DNA of 64,000 nt from Amycolatopsis lurida (GTDB lineage: Bacteria > Actinomycetota > Actinomycetes > Mycobacteriales > Pseudonocardiaceae), in the NCBI RefSeq assembly GCF_900105055.1, contig NZ_FNTA01000004.1, positions 7,037,501 to 7,101,500 on the forward strand, given 5' to 3'. Positions 49,138 to 57,690 of the stretch are shown here, piece by piece (the first letter of the stretch is position 1; the number at the start of each line of letters is the position of its first letter). The notes under the pieces are model-generated. The model made no database searches, had not been told where the DNA came from, and saw nothing but the letters and a program-made list of their open reading frames with translations. The position numbers and the translations under genes are program-made.

Positions 49138-50841
49138 GTGGTACGCCCAAGATGGCGGGCGGCGCTGGTCACGGTGCTCGCGGCCGCCTCGGTCCCGATC
49201 TCCGCCCAGGCCGCTTCCGCGGCTCCCATCCGCTACGAATCCGAGAACGCGACGATCTCGCGCGGCGTGGTCGAATCCAATCACACGGGCTTCACCGGAT
49301 CCGGCTTCGTCAACTACGACAACGTCACCGGCAGCTACGTCGAGTACACCGTCAACGCGGCGCAGGCCGGACAGCACACGCTGACCTTCCGCTACGCCAA
49401 CGGCACTACCGCCAACCGCCCGCTCGACATCACCGTCAACGGCTCCATCGCCGTCGACGACCTCGGGTTCGCCGGCACCGGCGCGTGGACGACCTGGCGC
49501 ACCGTCACCACCACGGTGAACCTCGCCGCGGGCAGCAACAAGATCCGCACCACCGCCGTCACCTCGAACGGCGGCCCCAACGCGGACTCGCTGTCGGTCG
49601 AGGCCAGTGGCGGCTCCAACGACACCGAAGCGCCGTCGGCGCCGGGCTCGCCCACCACGTCCAACGTGTCCTGCGGCAGCGTGACCCTGACCTGGCAGGC
49701 GTCGTCCGACAACGTCGGCGTCACCGGGTACCGCGTCCTGCGGAACGGGCAAACCGTTGCCACGACGGTGAATCCGCCCGCGACGGTGACCGGTCTCGCC
49801 GCGTCGACGGCCTATTCGTTCACAGTGGTCGCCTACGACGCGGCGGGGAACACGTCCGCGCCGAGTGCCGTCGTCTCCGCCACCACACCGGCGTGCGGCA
49901 CGGGGACACCGGTGTCCATCAACGGAAAGCTCCACGTCTGCGGCGTCAAACTGTGCAACCAGTACGGCAAGCCCATCCAGCTGCGGGGGATGAGCACGCA
50001 CGGGATCCAGTGGTACAGCCAATGCGTGAAGACCGCTTCGCTCGACGCGCTGGCCAACGACTGGAAGGCCGACATCCTGCGCGTCGCGATGTACATCCAG
50101 GACGACGGCTACGAGAGCAACCCGCGCAAGTTCACCGACATGATGCACAACTACATCGAAGAAGCGACCAAGCGCGGGATGTACGTCCTCGTCGACTGGC
50201 ACCAGCTCAAGCCCGGCGACCCGAACGCGAACACCCACCTCGCCAAGACGTTCTTCACCGAGATCGCCCAGCGGCACAAGGACAAGGTCAACATCATCTA
50301 CGACGTCGCGAACGAACCGAACGGCGTCAGCTGGGCGGACGTGAAACGCTACGCCGAAGAGGTCATCCCGGTGATCCGCGCCCAGGACCCGGACAGCGTC
50401 GTCTTCCTCGGGACGCACGGCTGGTCGACCTTCGGCATTTCCGACGGCCGCGACGAGAACGACATCCTGAACAACCCGGTGCGGGCCACCAACATCATGT
50501 ACACATTCCACTTCTACGCGGCGTCGCACCAGGACGAGCACTACGACGCCTTGGCGCGGACGGCCGACAAGCTCCCGGTGTTCGTCACGGAATTCGGCAC
50601 CCAGACCTACACGGGTGACGGCGGGAACGACTTCACCTACTCGCAGAAGTACCTGGATCTGCTGGCCGCCAAGAAGATCGGCTGGGCGAACTGGAACTTC
50701 TCCGACGACTTCCGCTCCGGTGCCGTGTTCAAGACCGGAACCTGCGCCGGGAACTCCTTCACCGGCACTTCGATGCTGAAGCCCGCCGGTGTCTGGGTGC
50801 GGGACCGCATTCGCACGCCGGACGACTTCCCGACCGGCTGA
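49138..50841 (+). CDS. Secreted GH5 endoglycanase with CBM and fibronectin-III modules
   Basis: A 567-residue exported cellulase-type enzyme. Signal peptide 1-29 (ending AQAASAAP), a CBM35/CBM6-like beta-sandwich about 30-160 (YESENATISRGVVESNHTGF, DSLSVEAS), a fibronectin-III domain 165-255 (CGSVTLTWQASSDNVGVTGY), then the GH5 barrel from about 262 (HVCGVKLCNQYGKPIQLRGM). YDVANEPNG holds the acid/base Glu393 and VFVTEFGT the nucleophile Glu485. Homology is to GH5_2 endo-beta-1,4-glucanases. The GTG has AAGGAGG six bases upstream. Induction by plant polysaccharide products is expected. Confidence 0.92.
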   Translation: MVRPRWRAALVTVLAAASVPISAQAASAAPIRYESENATISRGVVESNHTGFTGSGFVNYDNVTGSYVEYTVNAAQAGQHTLTFRYANGTTANRPLDITVNGSIAVDDLGFAGTGAWTTWRTVTTTVNLAAGSNKIRTTAVTSNGGPNADSLSVEASGGSNDTEAPSAPGSPTTSNVSCGSVTLTWQASSDNVGVTGYRVLRNGQTVATTVNPPATVTGLAASTAYSFTVVAYDAAGNTSAPSAVVSATTPACGTGTPVSINGKLHVCGVKLCNQYGKPIQLRGMSTHGIQWYSQCVKTASLDALANDWKADILRVAMYIQDDGYESNPRKFTDMMHNYIEEATKRGMYVLVDWHQLKPGDPNANTHLAKTFFTEIAQRHKDKVNIIYDVANEPNGVSWADVKRYAEEVIPVIRAQDPDSVVFLGTHGWSTFGISDGRDENDILNNPVRATNIMYTFHFYAASHQDEHYDALARTADKLPVFVTEFGTQTYTGDGGNDFTYSQKYLDLLAAKKIGWANWNFSDDFRSGAVFKTGTCAGNSFTGTSMLKPAGVWVRDRIRTPDDFPTG

Positions 50842-50854
50842 CCTCTCGCATTTC

Positions 50855-50902
50855 GTCCTCTGGATGCGGTACTTGCACGCGCAAGGACCGCATCCAGAGG
50901 AC
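50855..50902. terminator. Bidirectional hairpin between GH5 and the deaminase gene
   Basis: GTCCTCTGGATGCGGT (50855-50870) and ACCGCATCCAGAGGAC (50887-50902) pair perfectly, and CTTGC/GCAAG continues the stem inward. It starts 14 bases after the GH5 stop, and its last base is also the last base of the minus-strand deaminase stop codon (complement of 50902-50904), so it serves both convergent genes. Confidence 0.87.
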
Positions 50903-51885
50903 TAATCGCGGTCAGACAGCCAGGCGTCGATCTCTTGGTGGATCGAACGCTTGAGCTCGGCGGGCGCGAAGGACGCGTCGACGGACGCCCGGGCGAGGCC
51001 GGCGAGCGCGAGGTCGTCGTAGGCGAACGCCTCACGAGTGCGCAGGAACTCGTCGGTCAGCGTCGTCCCGGTCACCGAAGGAACGTCGGTGCTGAGCGTG
51101 ACCACGAGCCCGGCGTCGATCAGCCGGGAGAGCGGGTGTTCCTCGAACGAGGGAACGAGCCCGAGCGTCACGTTCGACGACGGGCAGACCTCCAGCGCGA
51201 TACCGCGTTCCCGCACCTCGGCGACCAGCGCGACGTCCTCCAGGATCCGGATGCCGTGGCCGATCCGTTCGCTGTGGCCGACCTCCAGCGCCTCGCGGAT
51301 GCTGGCCGGGCCGGCGTCCTCGCCCGCGTGGTGGATCAGGTGGAGCCCCGCCTCCTCTGCCTCGTCACAGATCCCGGCGAACGGCGCGAGCGGGTACTTC
51401 TCCTCCCCGGCGAGCCCGATGGCGAACACCCCGTCCGGCGCGTACCGGCGGGCGAGGTCGAGGGTGAGCCGGGCACGTTCGACCGGACGGCGGCGCGAGT
51501 GATCCAGCAGAACCCGCCAGTGGAGCCCGGATTCGGCCGCTCCCGTCGAGAGTCCTTTGAGGACCGACGCCAGCGGCATGTCCGGTTCGCCCAGTCGTTC
51601 GCCGTGCGAAGCCGCCGTGAAGGTGACCTCGGCGTAGCGGACGCCGTCCGCGACCTGGTCTTCACAGAACTCCCGCGCCACCCGTTCGAAGTCCTCCGGC
51701 CTCCGCAGGCAGGACCGCAGCAGCCCGTTGTAGTCACCGAACGCGCGGAAGCCGTCGAACACGGGTTGTTCCGCTGGTACGGCGATGCCGTTCGCCTCGC
51801 CGATGTCACGGAGCGTGTCCGGCCGGATGGTGCTTTCGAGGTGGACGTGCAGATGGGCCTTGGGCAGCAGAGAAAGATCCCGCAT
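50902..51885 (-). CDS. Adenosine-deaminase-family amidohydrolase
   Basis: A 327-residue metal-dependent deaminase. PKAHLHVHLEST gives the two metal His, HAGEDAGPASIREAL the active-site His/Glu, ERIGHGIRIL the third region and LVVTLSTDVPSV the final metal Asp. Classical adenosine deaminases have NTDDP there; the second Asp is Val here, so the substrate may be another purine or a futalosine-like compound. ATG 51885 fits the family; upstream codons are unlike coding sequence. TAAATT lies seven bases before the ATG and there is no ribosome binding site, so a leaderless transcript is likely. Confidence 0.87.
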   Translation of the reverse strand: MRDLSLLPKAHLHVHLESTIRPDTLRDIGEANGIAVPAEQPVFDGFRAFGDYNGLLRSCLRRPEDFERVAREFCEDQVADGVRYAEVTFTAASHGERLGEPDMPLASVLKGLSTGAAESGLHWRVLLDHSRRRPVERARLTLDLARRYAPDGVFAIGLAGEEKYPLAPFAGICDEAEEAGLHLIHHAGEDAGPASIREALEVGHSERIGHGIRILEDVALVAEVRERGIALEVCPSSNVTLGLVPSFEEHPLSRLIDAGLVVTLSTDVPSVTGTTLTDEFLRTREAFAYDDLALAGLARASVDASFAPAELKRSIHQEIDAWLSDRD

Positions 51886-52036
51886 GAGGTCGAATTTAGT
51901 GGTCCCGGCCCTCGTCGCGCGCCCCGTTTTCGGCGGCCGGGTATCCGAAATGAGTGATTCGGCTCGCCGCGGGGAACCCTGGGGACACCACCGGTCGTTA
52001 GCAGGACACCAGACGACCCCGAGGAAAGGGACCACA

Positions 52037-52255
52037 GTGCCTCTACTGCGGAAGTTGACCGCCCTGGCCGGCACCGCCGGGGCCGTGCGCGCCTACGTGC
52101 GGAAGAACCCCGAGAAGGTCTCCAAGGTCGTGAACAAGGCCGCGACCTTCGTCGACCACAAGACCAAGGGCAAGTACCACAGCCAGATCGACGGCGCGGT
52201 ACGCAAGGTCGACGGGATGACCGGGCGGCCGCCGCGCCGGCCTTACGAGCACTAG
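52037..52255 (+). CDS. MT0933-like (Rv0909-type) antitoxin-family protein
   Basis: A 72-residue basic protein. SKVVNKAATFVDHKTKGKYH and SQIDGAVRKVDGM match the short MT0933_antitox pattern (K-A-x-F-V-D-x-K-T-x-G-K-Y). In Mycobacterium tuberculosis the relative Rv0909 pairs with toxin Rv0910; no toxin-like gene is adjacent here, the neighbours being a deaminase and RecQ. The GTG follows GAGGAAAGGG. The stop TAG shares CTAG with the recQ stop. Confidence 0.82.
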   Translation: MPLLRKLTALAGTAGAVRAYVRKNPEKVSKVVNKAATFVDHKTKGKYHSQIDGAVRKVDGMTGRPPRRPYEH

Positions 52256-54084
52256 GCGTCGGCTAGCGTCTCGAGGATCTGCTCGCCGTATTTCGCGAGC
52301 TTGTTCTCGCCGACGCCGCTGACGGTACCCAGCTCCTGCAGCGTGGTGGGCCGTTTGGTGGCGATCTGGCGCAGGGTCGCGTCGTGGAAGATCACGTACG
52401 CGGGCACACCCTGTTCCTTCGCCGCCGCGGCCCGCCACGAGCGCAGCAGTTCGAACACCGGCGCCGCCTCGGCGGGCATGTCGGCGGCCGCGGCCTTCTT
52501 CGCGCTGGAGCGGGCCGCGGCCTTCGCCGCCCGCTCCGGCTCGCGCCGCAGCTGGACCTTCCGCTCCCCGTTCAACACCTCGGCGCTGCCCTCGGTCAGC
52601 ACCAGCGAGCCGTAGTCGCCCTCGACCGCGGCGAGCCCCTGCGCCAGCAGCTGCCGCACCACGGCCCGCCACTCTGGCTCCTTCAGCTCCGTGCCGATCC
52701 CGAAGACCTTCAGCGAATCGTGCCGGTGCTGGGTCACCTTCGGCGTCGACTTGCCGAGCAGGATGTCGATGATCTGCCCCGCGCCGAACTTCTGGCGCCG
52801 CTCGTTCTGCAGCCGGACGATGGTCGAGAGGATCTTCTGCGCCGGGATCGTGCCGTCCCAGGTCTCCGGCGGCGCCAGGCAGGTGTCGCAGTTGCCGCAA
52901 GGCTCGCTCCGCTGCCCGAAGTAGTTCAGCACCTGGACACGACGGCATTCGACCGTCTCGCACAGCGCCAGCATCGCGTTGAGGTGGGCGCTCAGCTGCC
53001 GCTTGTGCGCCTCGGACCCCTCCGACATGTCGATCATCTTGCGTTGCTGGACGACATCCTGAAGCCCGTACGCCAGCCACGCCGTCGACGGCAGCCCGTC
53101 ACGGCCCGCGCGACCGGTCTCCTGGTAGTAGCCCTCGACGGACTTCGGCAGGTCCAGATGCGCGACGAACCGTACGTCGGGTTTGTCGATGCCCATGCCG
53201 AACGCGATCGTCGCGACGACAATCAGCCCGTCCTCGCGCAGGAACCGCGACTGGTGTTTCGAGCGGGTCCGCGCGTCCAGCCCGGCGTGATACGGCACCG
53301 CCGGGATCCCGTTCTCCACCAGGAAATCCGCGGTCTTCTCGACCGAATTCCGCGACAGGCAGTAGACGATGCCCGCGTCGCCCTTGTGCTCGGTGCGCAG
53401 CAGCTCCAGCAACTGCCGCTGCGGCGAGTTCTTGCCGACGATCCGGTACTGGATGTTCGGCCGGTCGAAGCTGGCGACGAAATGCCGCGCGTCCTCCAGG
53501 TTGAGCCGGGACGCGATCTCGGCGTGCGTCGCCTTGGTGGCGGTCGCGGTGAGCGCGATCCGCGGCACGTCCGGCCAGCGCTCGTGCACCGCGGACAGCA
53601 TCAGGTAGTCGGGCCGGAAGTCGTGACCCCACTGGGAGACGCAGTGCGCCTCGTCGATCGCGAACAGCGAGATCTTGCCGCGGTCGAGCAGCCGCACCGT
53701 GGATTCGACCGAGAGCCGCTCGGGGGCCAGGTACAGCAGGTCCAGCTCGCCGGCGACGAACGCGGCCTCGACCCTGTTCCGCTCGGCGTAGTCCTGCGTC
53801 GAGTTCAGGAAACCCGCGCGGACGCCGAGGTTGCGCAGCGCGTCGACCTGGTCCTGCATCAACGCGATCAGCGGGGAGATCACCACGCCGACGCCCGGCC
53901 GCACCAGCGCCGGGATCTGGTAACACAGCGACTTGCCGCCGCCGGTGGGCATGAGGACGAGCGCGTCACCGCCTGCGATGACGTGTTCGACGATGGCGTG
54001 CTGGTCGCCGCGGAAGTCGTCGTAGCCGAAGACGCGGTTCAGCGTTTCAAGGGCTTCCGAGGTACCGATGTCGGGGGCTGCCAC
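52252..54084 (-). CDS. recQ: ATP-dependent DNA helicase RecQ
   Basis: A 610-residue RecQ helicase. Walker A is GGGKS (residues 48-52), DEAH at 144-147 with HCVSQWGHDFRPDY, motif VI near YYQETGRAGRDG. The zinc-binding RecQ-Ct has CRRVQVLNYFGQRSEPCGNC, DTCLAP. The winged helix follows, and the last 80 residues (FELLRSWRAAAAKEQGVPAY, PTTLQELGTVSGVGENKLAK) are an HRDC domain. It unwinds DNA during recombination and fork repair. The GTG start has TAGAAT seven bases upstream and no ribosome binding site. Confidence 0.95.
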   Translation of the reverse strand: MAAPDIGTSEALETLNRVFGYDDFRGDQHAIVEHVIAGGDALVLMPTGGGKSLCYQIPALVRPGVGVVISPLIALMQDQVDALRNLGVRAGFLNSTQDYAERNRVEAAFVAGELDLLYLAPERLSVESTVRLLDRGKISLFAIDEAHCVSQWGHDFRPDYLMLSAVHERWPDVPRIALTATATKATHAEIASRLNLEDARHFVASFDRPNIQYRIVGKNSPQRQLLELLRTEHKGDAGIVYCLSRNSVEKTADFLVENGIPAVPYHAGLDARTRSKHQSRFLREDGLIVVATIAFGMGIDKPDVRFVAHLDLPKSVEGYYQETGRAGRDGLPSTAWLAYGLQDVVQQRKMIDMSEGSEAHKRQLSAHLNAMLALCETVECRRVQVLNYFGQRSEPCGNCDTCLAPPETWDGTIPAQKILSTIVRLQNERRQKFGAGQIIDILLGKSTPKVTQHRHDSLKVFGIGTELKEPEWRAVVRQLLAQGLAAVEGDYGSLVLTEGSAEVLNGERKVQLRREPERAAKAAARSSAKKAAAADMPAEAAPVFELLRSWRAAAAKEQGVPAYVIFHDATLRQIATKRPTTLQELGTVSGVGENKLAKYGEQILETLADA

Positions 54085-54132
54085 CCGGACGATTCTAGGG
54101 GCGGGGTCCGACAGTCGACGCGCCCGCGCACC

Positions 54133-54954
54133 TCAGCGCGGGAACTCCCAGTCCAGCGCCCGGTTTCCGGTGACGACCGGCCGGTAACCGCCGTCGACGG
54201 GCCCGCCGGTCTCGAGGGCGGTGGCGGTCTGCTCCAGCAGTTCGGTCAGGGTCGCGGGCCGGTGATCGAAGCTCACCGAACCCTCGTGGTTCCAGTCGCC
54301 GAGCCGCCCGGTCCCGGTGCGCTGGTCGAGGAACAGCCCGTCGCCACCGCCGTCGACGGCGACGGGCAGGAACCGCCCGTGCCACCAGTAGCCGACGTTG
54401 TCGTCCAGCCCGCTCGACGTCAGCACGTCGCACATGACCTTCGCTTGGCTCGCGATGGTTTCCGTGGAGGCGAGGTGGTGGAACGGGGGCAGGGCGAAGC
54501 TGTCGCCGAGGCCCGAAACACCGTCGTGCCTCAGCAGGAAGGCGACGAGTTCGGCGGGCAGGGGGACGCCGGTCTCCCGTTGCGCCTGGGCGATCCGCGC
54601 GAGCGTCGCGGGTGGGCGGAGGCTCGCCGCCGTCTTCGGCGCGTTGGCCTTGAGCCACCGCTCGACGCGGTCCCAGGCGGCGTTCACCCGGCGGGTGGTC
54701 GCCTCGGGTACCGGATCGAGCGTGGCAGGCCCCTGACCCAGGCGGCAGCCGCTGTCGACGGTGAGCGTCGGCCGGGTCGTGGGCGCGGGCGCGGCGGTCG
54801 AGTAGGACGGCGTGCGCGGTGTCGTCGGCGGGGCCGCGTACCACTGCGCTCCCTTGTCCCGCCCGCCACGCACCGTGACCGCGAAAACGAGCCCCAGCAC
54901 GATGACGACACTCGCGACGGCGACCACCACTGCGCGTCCCCAGCCTTTGCGCAT
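54133..54954 (-). CDS. Membrane-anchored SMI1/KNR4-domain protein
   Basis: A 273-residue protein. One N-terminal helix (residues 8-28) is followed by a Thr/Pro-rich linker (about 38-66) and a SMI1/KNR4 (SUKH) domain from about residue 90, with TGVPLPAELVAFLLRHDGVS as its core motif and LGDWNHEGSVSFDHRPATLT near the end. Positive-inside orientation (MRKGWGR at the N-terminus) puts the SUKH domain outside the cytoplasm, which is unusual, since such domains usually serve as cytoplasmic immunity or adaptor modules. There is no toxin gene beside it. Confidence 0.82.
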   Translation of the reverse strand: MRKGWGRAVVVAVASVVIVLGLVFAVTVRGGRDKGAQWYAAPPTTPRTPSYSTAAPAPTTRPTLTVDSGCRLGQGPATLDPVPEATTRRVNAAWDRVERWLKANAPKTAASLRPPATLARIAQAQRETGVPLPAELVAFLLRHDGVSGLGDSFALPPFHHLASTETIASQAKVMCDVLTSSGLDDNVGYWWHGRFLPVAVDGGGDGLFLDQRTGTGRLGDWNHEGSVSFDHRPATLTELLEQTATALETGGPVDGGYRPVVTGNRALDWEFPR

Positions 54955-54963
54955 GGGGAGAGA

Positions 54964-55305
54964 CTAGTCTTCGGCGGCCTTCCGGCGTTCGCGACGGCCG
55001 CGCGCGATCTCGGTGGCGAGCGCGTCGAGCGGACCGGTCCAGAACCGCCGGTACTGGTCCAGCCAGCCGTCGATCTCCTTGAGCGGGCCCGGATCGACCG
55101 AGTACAGCCGCCGCGCGCCCTCGGCACGGACGGTGGTGAAGCCGTTTTCGCGCAGGACGCGCAGATGCTGGGAGACCGCGGGCTGCGAGATCCCGAACTC
55201 GGCGCGGACCACCGCGGTCACGTCGCCGGAACTCTGTTCCCCGCCCGCCAGCAGTTCCAGGATCCGGCGGCGCACCGGATCCCCGAGGACGTCGAACGCG
55301 TGCAT
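54964..55305 (-). CDS. ArsR-family regulator
   Basis: A 113-residue winged-helix repressor: VLGDPVRRRILELLAGGEQS, ISQPAVSQHLRVLRENGFT and the wing RAEGARRLYSVD. It lacks the CxCxxC metal site, and the C-terminal helix DGWLDQYRRFWTGPLDALAT matches the group often paired with SRPBCC or DinB-type proteins. ATG 55305 is preceded by TTGACT, 18 bases, GATAGT and six bases, a near-ideal leaderless promoter. It is divergent from a DinB-fold gene. Confidence 0.88.
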   Translation of the reverse strand: MHAFDVLGDPVRRRILELLAGGEQSSGDVTAVVRAEFGISQPAVSQHLRVLRENGFTTVRAEGARRLYSVDPGPLKEIDGWLDQYRRFWTGPLDALATEIARGRRERRKAAED

Positions 55306-55311
55306 CCGGCC

Positions 55312-55341
55312 ACTATCACGGCCTGGGCTTATATAAGTCAA
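55312..55341 (-). promoter_or_regulatory. Leaderless promoter of the ArsR gene
   Basis: On the minus strand TTGACT (55341-55336), an 18-base spacer and GATAGT (55317-55312) lead to the ATG at 55305 after six bases, so transcription should start at or next to the A of the ATG. The spacer contains TATATAAG, the most AT-rich spot nearby. Confidence 0.75.
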
Positions 55342-55403
55342 GGTTGTAAGGCAGGGGTCACCTTGCGGTGGCATCGTGGGCGGTGAGGCAGGAAGGGGAT
55401 TCG

Positions 55404-55916
55404 ATGAAACTGGCCGAAGTGGGGGCCGACGGGTTCGGCCGCGTCCAAGAAGTCGTGCACGAAGCCGTCGAGGGGCTGAGCGCCGATCAGCTGACCGCGA
55501 GCCCGGCGCCGGGCGCGAACACGATCGCCTGGCTGGTCTGGCATCTGACCCGGGTGCAGGACGATCATGTCGCCGGCCTGATGGGCACCGAGCAGATCTG
55601 GACCGCGCAGGACTGGATGGGCCGCTTCTCGCTGCCCTTCCCGGCGTCGGACATCGGATACGGACATCGCCCCGAGGACGTCGAGGCGGTCCGTGTCGGC
55701 TCCACCGACCTGCTGACCGGCTACTACGACGCGGTGCACGAAGCGACGACGGGTTGGGTCGCCGGACTGGCCGAAGCCGACCTCGACCGTATCGTCGACG
55801 AGGCGTGGGATCCGCCCGTCACCCTCGGGGTTCGCCTGGTCAGCGTGCTCTCCGACGACCTCCAGCACGCCGGGCAGGCGGCGTACGTCCGGGGGCTCGT
55901 ACTCCGCGCTACGTAG
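55404..55916 (+). CDS. DinB-fold / DUF664-type protein
   Basis: A 170-residue four-helix-bundle protein of the DinB/YfiT/mycothiol-transferase superfamily. Helix one has VVHEAVEGLSADQL, then NTIAWLVWHLTRVQDDH and DDLQHAGQAAYVRG, which provide the three His of the metal site. Relatives in actinobacteria are thiol transferases using mycothiol. GGAAGGGG precedes ATG 55404. It is divergent from the ArsR gene, which may regulate it. Confidence 0.85.
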   Translation: MKLAEVGADGFGRVQEVVHEAVEGLSADQLTASPAPGANTIAWLVWHLTRVQDDHVAGLMGTEQIWTAQDWMGRFSLPFPASDIGYGHRPEDVEAVRVGSTDLLTGYYDAVHEATTGWVAGLAEADLDRIVDEAWDPPVTLGVRLVSVLSDDLQHAGQAAYVRGLVLRAT

Positions 55917-55973
55917 GCGAGGTGCCGCTCCACGACGGACGACGGGAACGCCGACCGCGGAAACACTGGTCGC

Positions 55974-56537
55974 ATGAGTACTTCCACAGTGCGGCGACCG
56001 CCGATGACGCTCACCCCGCGGTGGCGGAAACTCGTCCTCGTCGTCCATGTCGTTTCCTCACTCGGCTGGCTCGGGATCACCATGGTGAACGCGGTCCTGA
56101 CCTTCACCTCCGTGTTCACCGAAGACGCCCGCCGCCAGCACGCGGCCATCCTGATGATGGACCAGATCGGCGGCTATCTCCTGCTGCCGGTCAGCATGAC
56201 CGCACTGGTCAGCGGGATCGTGCTCAGTCTCGGCACGAAATGGGGCCTGATCCGGTACAGGTGGGTGGCGATCAAACTGGTGCTGACCCTGATCGCCGCC
56301 GGGCTGACGCTGTTCTCCCTGCTGCCGGGCATCCGGGAACTGGCGGCCGCGGCCGAGTCCACTATGGACGGTGCGTTCGTGGAGGCTGGCCGGCGCGTGG
56401 ACGGGTTCTACCCGATCATCGTGTCCACCACGATGTACGTGGCCATGACCGTGCTGTCGGTGTACAAGCCGGGCGGCAAGACCGCCTACGGACGCCGGGT
56501 GACCGCCACCCGGGCCCGTGACCGGCAGCCGGCTTAG
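55974..56537 (+). CDS. DUF2269-like integral membrane protein
   Basis: A 187-residue protein with four hydrophobic helices (about 20-42, 62-85, 98-118, 143-163). WRKLVLVVHVVSSLGWLGIT near the N-terminus with a His in the first helix and WLG is typical of DUF2269/CopD-like small membrane proteins. Function unknown. The stop TAG shares TTAG with the stop of the convergent coiled-coil gene. It begins 57 bases after the DinB gene. Confidence 0.77.
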   Translation: MSTSTVRRPPMTLTPRWRKLVLVVHVVSSLGWLGITMVNAVLTFTSVFTEDARRQHAAILMMDQIGGYLLLPVSMTALVSGIVLSLGTKWGLIRYRWVAIKLVLTLIAAGLTLFSLLPGIRELAAAAESTMDGAFVEAGRRVDGFYPIIVSTTMYVAMTVLSVYKPGGKTAYGRRVTATRARDRQPA

Positions 56538-57403
56538 AACTGTTCGAGCGCTTCGTCGATCCGCTGGGCTTCGGCGCGCAGATCGTCCAAGACGGTCTGC
56601 GCGGCCGCGGTCTCACCGTTCGCCGTTTCTTCCTCGAGTTCGGCGTCGGCGAGCCGGCGCCGAAGCTCGTTCGCCTTCTCCGTGGCCTTCTCCGCCCGGC
56701 GCTCGGCGCGGGACACGTCGATCTCGGCCTGTTTGCAGGCCTTCGCGAGCTCGGCGGCCTCGCGCCGGAGCCGGTTGAACTCCGCCACCCGCTTCTGCTC
56801 GCGTTCGGCCTCTTCGCGGGACTTGGCGATCCGCTCCTCTTCGGCCTTCTCGGCGGCTTTCTGCTTCGCCTTCCGCCGGTCGTCCAAATGCGACACAGTG
56901 GCGGGTTTTTCGCGCTCTGGTGCGGGTTTCCGCTTCGGTTGCGGGACGAAGCCGCTGGTCAGCCACTGGTCGCCGGTGCTGTCCGCCCGGCTGCTCAACC
57001 GCCCGGCCAGTGCGAGCGCCGCGACCTCGGGGTCGGCCACGACGGCTTCGAGGGTGGCTTCGACTTCGCGGGCGACCGGCTCGCTCATCGAAGGTTCGTC
57101 GCGCAGGATCCGGTTCACCAGTTCCTGCCGCCGGCGGGCGAGATTGCGCAGGTCGGCGCCGGCCAGCGCCGAATGCGCCTTGCGCAGATCGTCGCCGAGG
57201 TCTGCCAGCTCCGCCAGCTCGGGGGAGCCCGCCCGGCGGTTGAGGATCGAGGCCGCCAGCGTGGGCTTCCGCAGGGCGCGGATACGCTCGGCCAAGGCGG
57301 GATCCCCCGCGGCTTTGGCCTCTTTCGCCCGCTGGTTGCGCACCGAGACGAACTCGGCCGGATCGCCGCCGTAGAGCTCGTCCGCGACCTCGTCGAAGTC
57401 CAT
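56534..57403 (-). CDS. Coiled-coil protein of unknown function
   Basis: A 289-residue soluble protein. Residues 1-150 are conserved in many actinobacteria (MDFDEVADELYGGDPAEFVS, VRNQRAKEAKAAGDPALAER, LRKPTLAASILNR), followed by a short Pro/Lys-rich hinge (FVPQPKRKPAPEREKPA) and a 120-residue uninterrupted Glu/Lys/Arg/Ala coiled coil to the end. No enzyme motif is visible. ATG 57403 has GGAGG three to four bases upstream. Function is not known; a DNA- or ribosome-associated scaffold is only speculation. Confidence 0.8.
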   Translation of the reverse strand: MDFDEVADELYGGDPAEFVSVRNQRAKEAKAAGDPALAERIRALRKPTLAASILNRRAGSPELAELADLGDDLRKAHSALAGADLRNLARRRQELVNRILRDEPSMSEPVAREVEATLEAVVADPEVAALALAGRLSSRADSTGDQWLTSGFVPQPKRKPAPEREKPATVSHLDDRRKAKQKAAEKAEEERIAKSREEAEREQKRVAEFNRLRREAAELAKACKQAEIDVSRAERRAEKATEKANELRRRLADAELEEETANGETAAAQTVLDDLRAEAQRIDEALEQF

Positions 57404-57690
57404 CGCCCTCCGCAGGGTCAGTGGCCGGTCAAGGCCGGATCGGGTGGCCATGCTGCCGTTGCCGTACGCGTCAGCCGATGATCCCACGAGATTCCGGAGC
57501 TTTCACCTTTTCGGGGTTATCCGGCCACCTAGCGGATCGGGTCCTCCGGCGACACCCGCCGGACCGGTGAATCCGGACTGCCCGGAGCCGGTCGGACCAA
57601 CGACAGATGGGCACTTTGGAGGTGGCTTCCTCCCGGTGGCGGAACAACGATGGTGATCAGGGGGAAGCCATCAGCCGCTGGAGGCACCGA

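Noticed and set aside
52037..54954. Toxin-antitoxin or immunity locus made of the MT0933 protein and the SUKH protein
   Set aside because: RecQ lies between them on one strand, there is no toxin-like gene, and the strands do not fit an operon.
52384..55386. Plus-strand open frame of 1000 codons opposite recQ and its neighbours
   Set aside because: The opposite strand encodes RecQ, a SUKH protein and ArsR with intact motifs; this frame has no recognisable domain.
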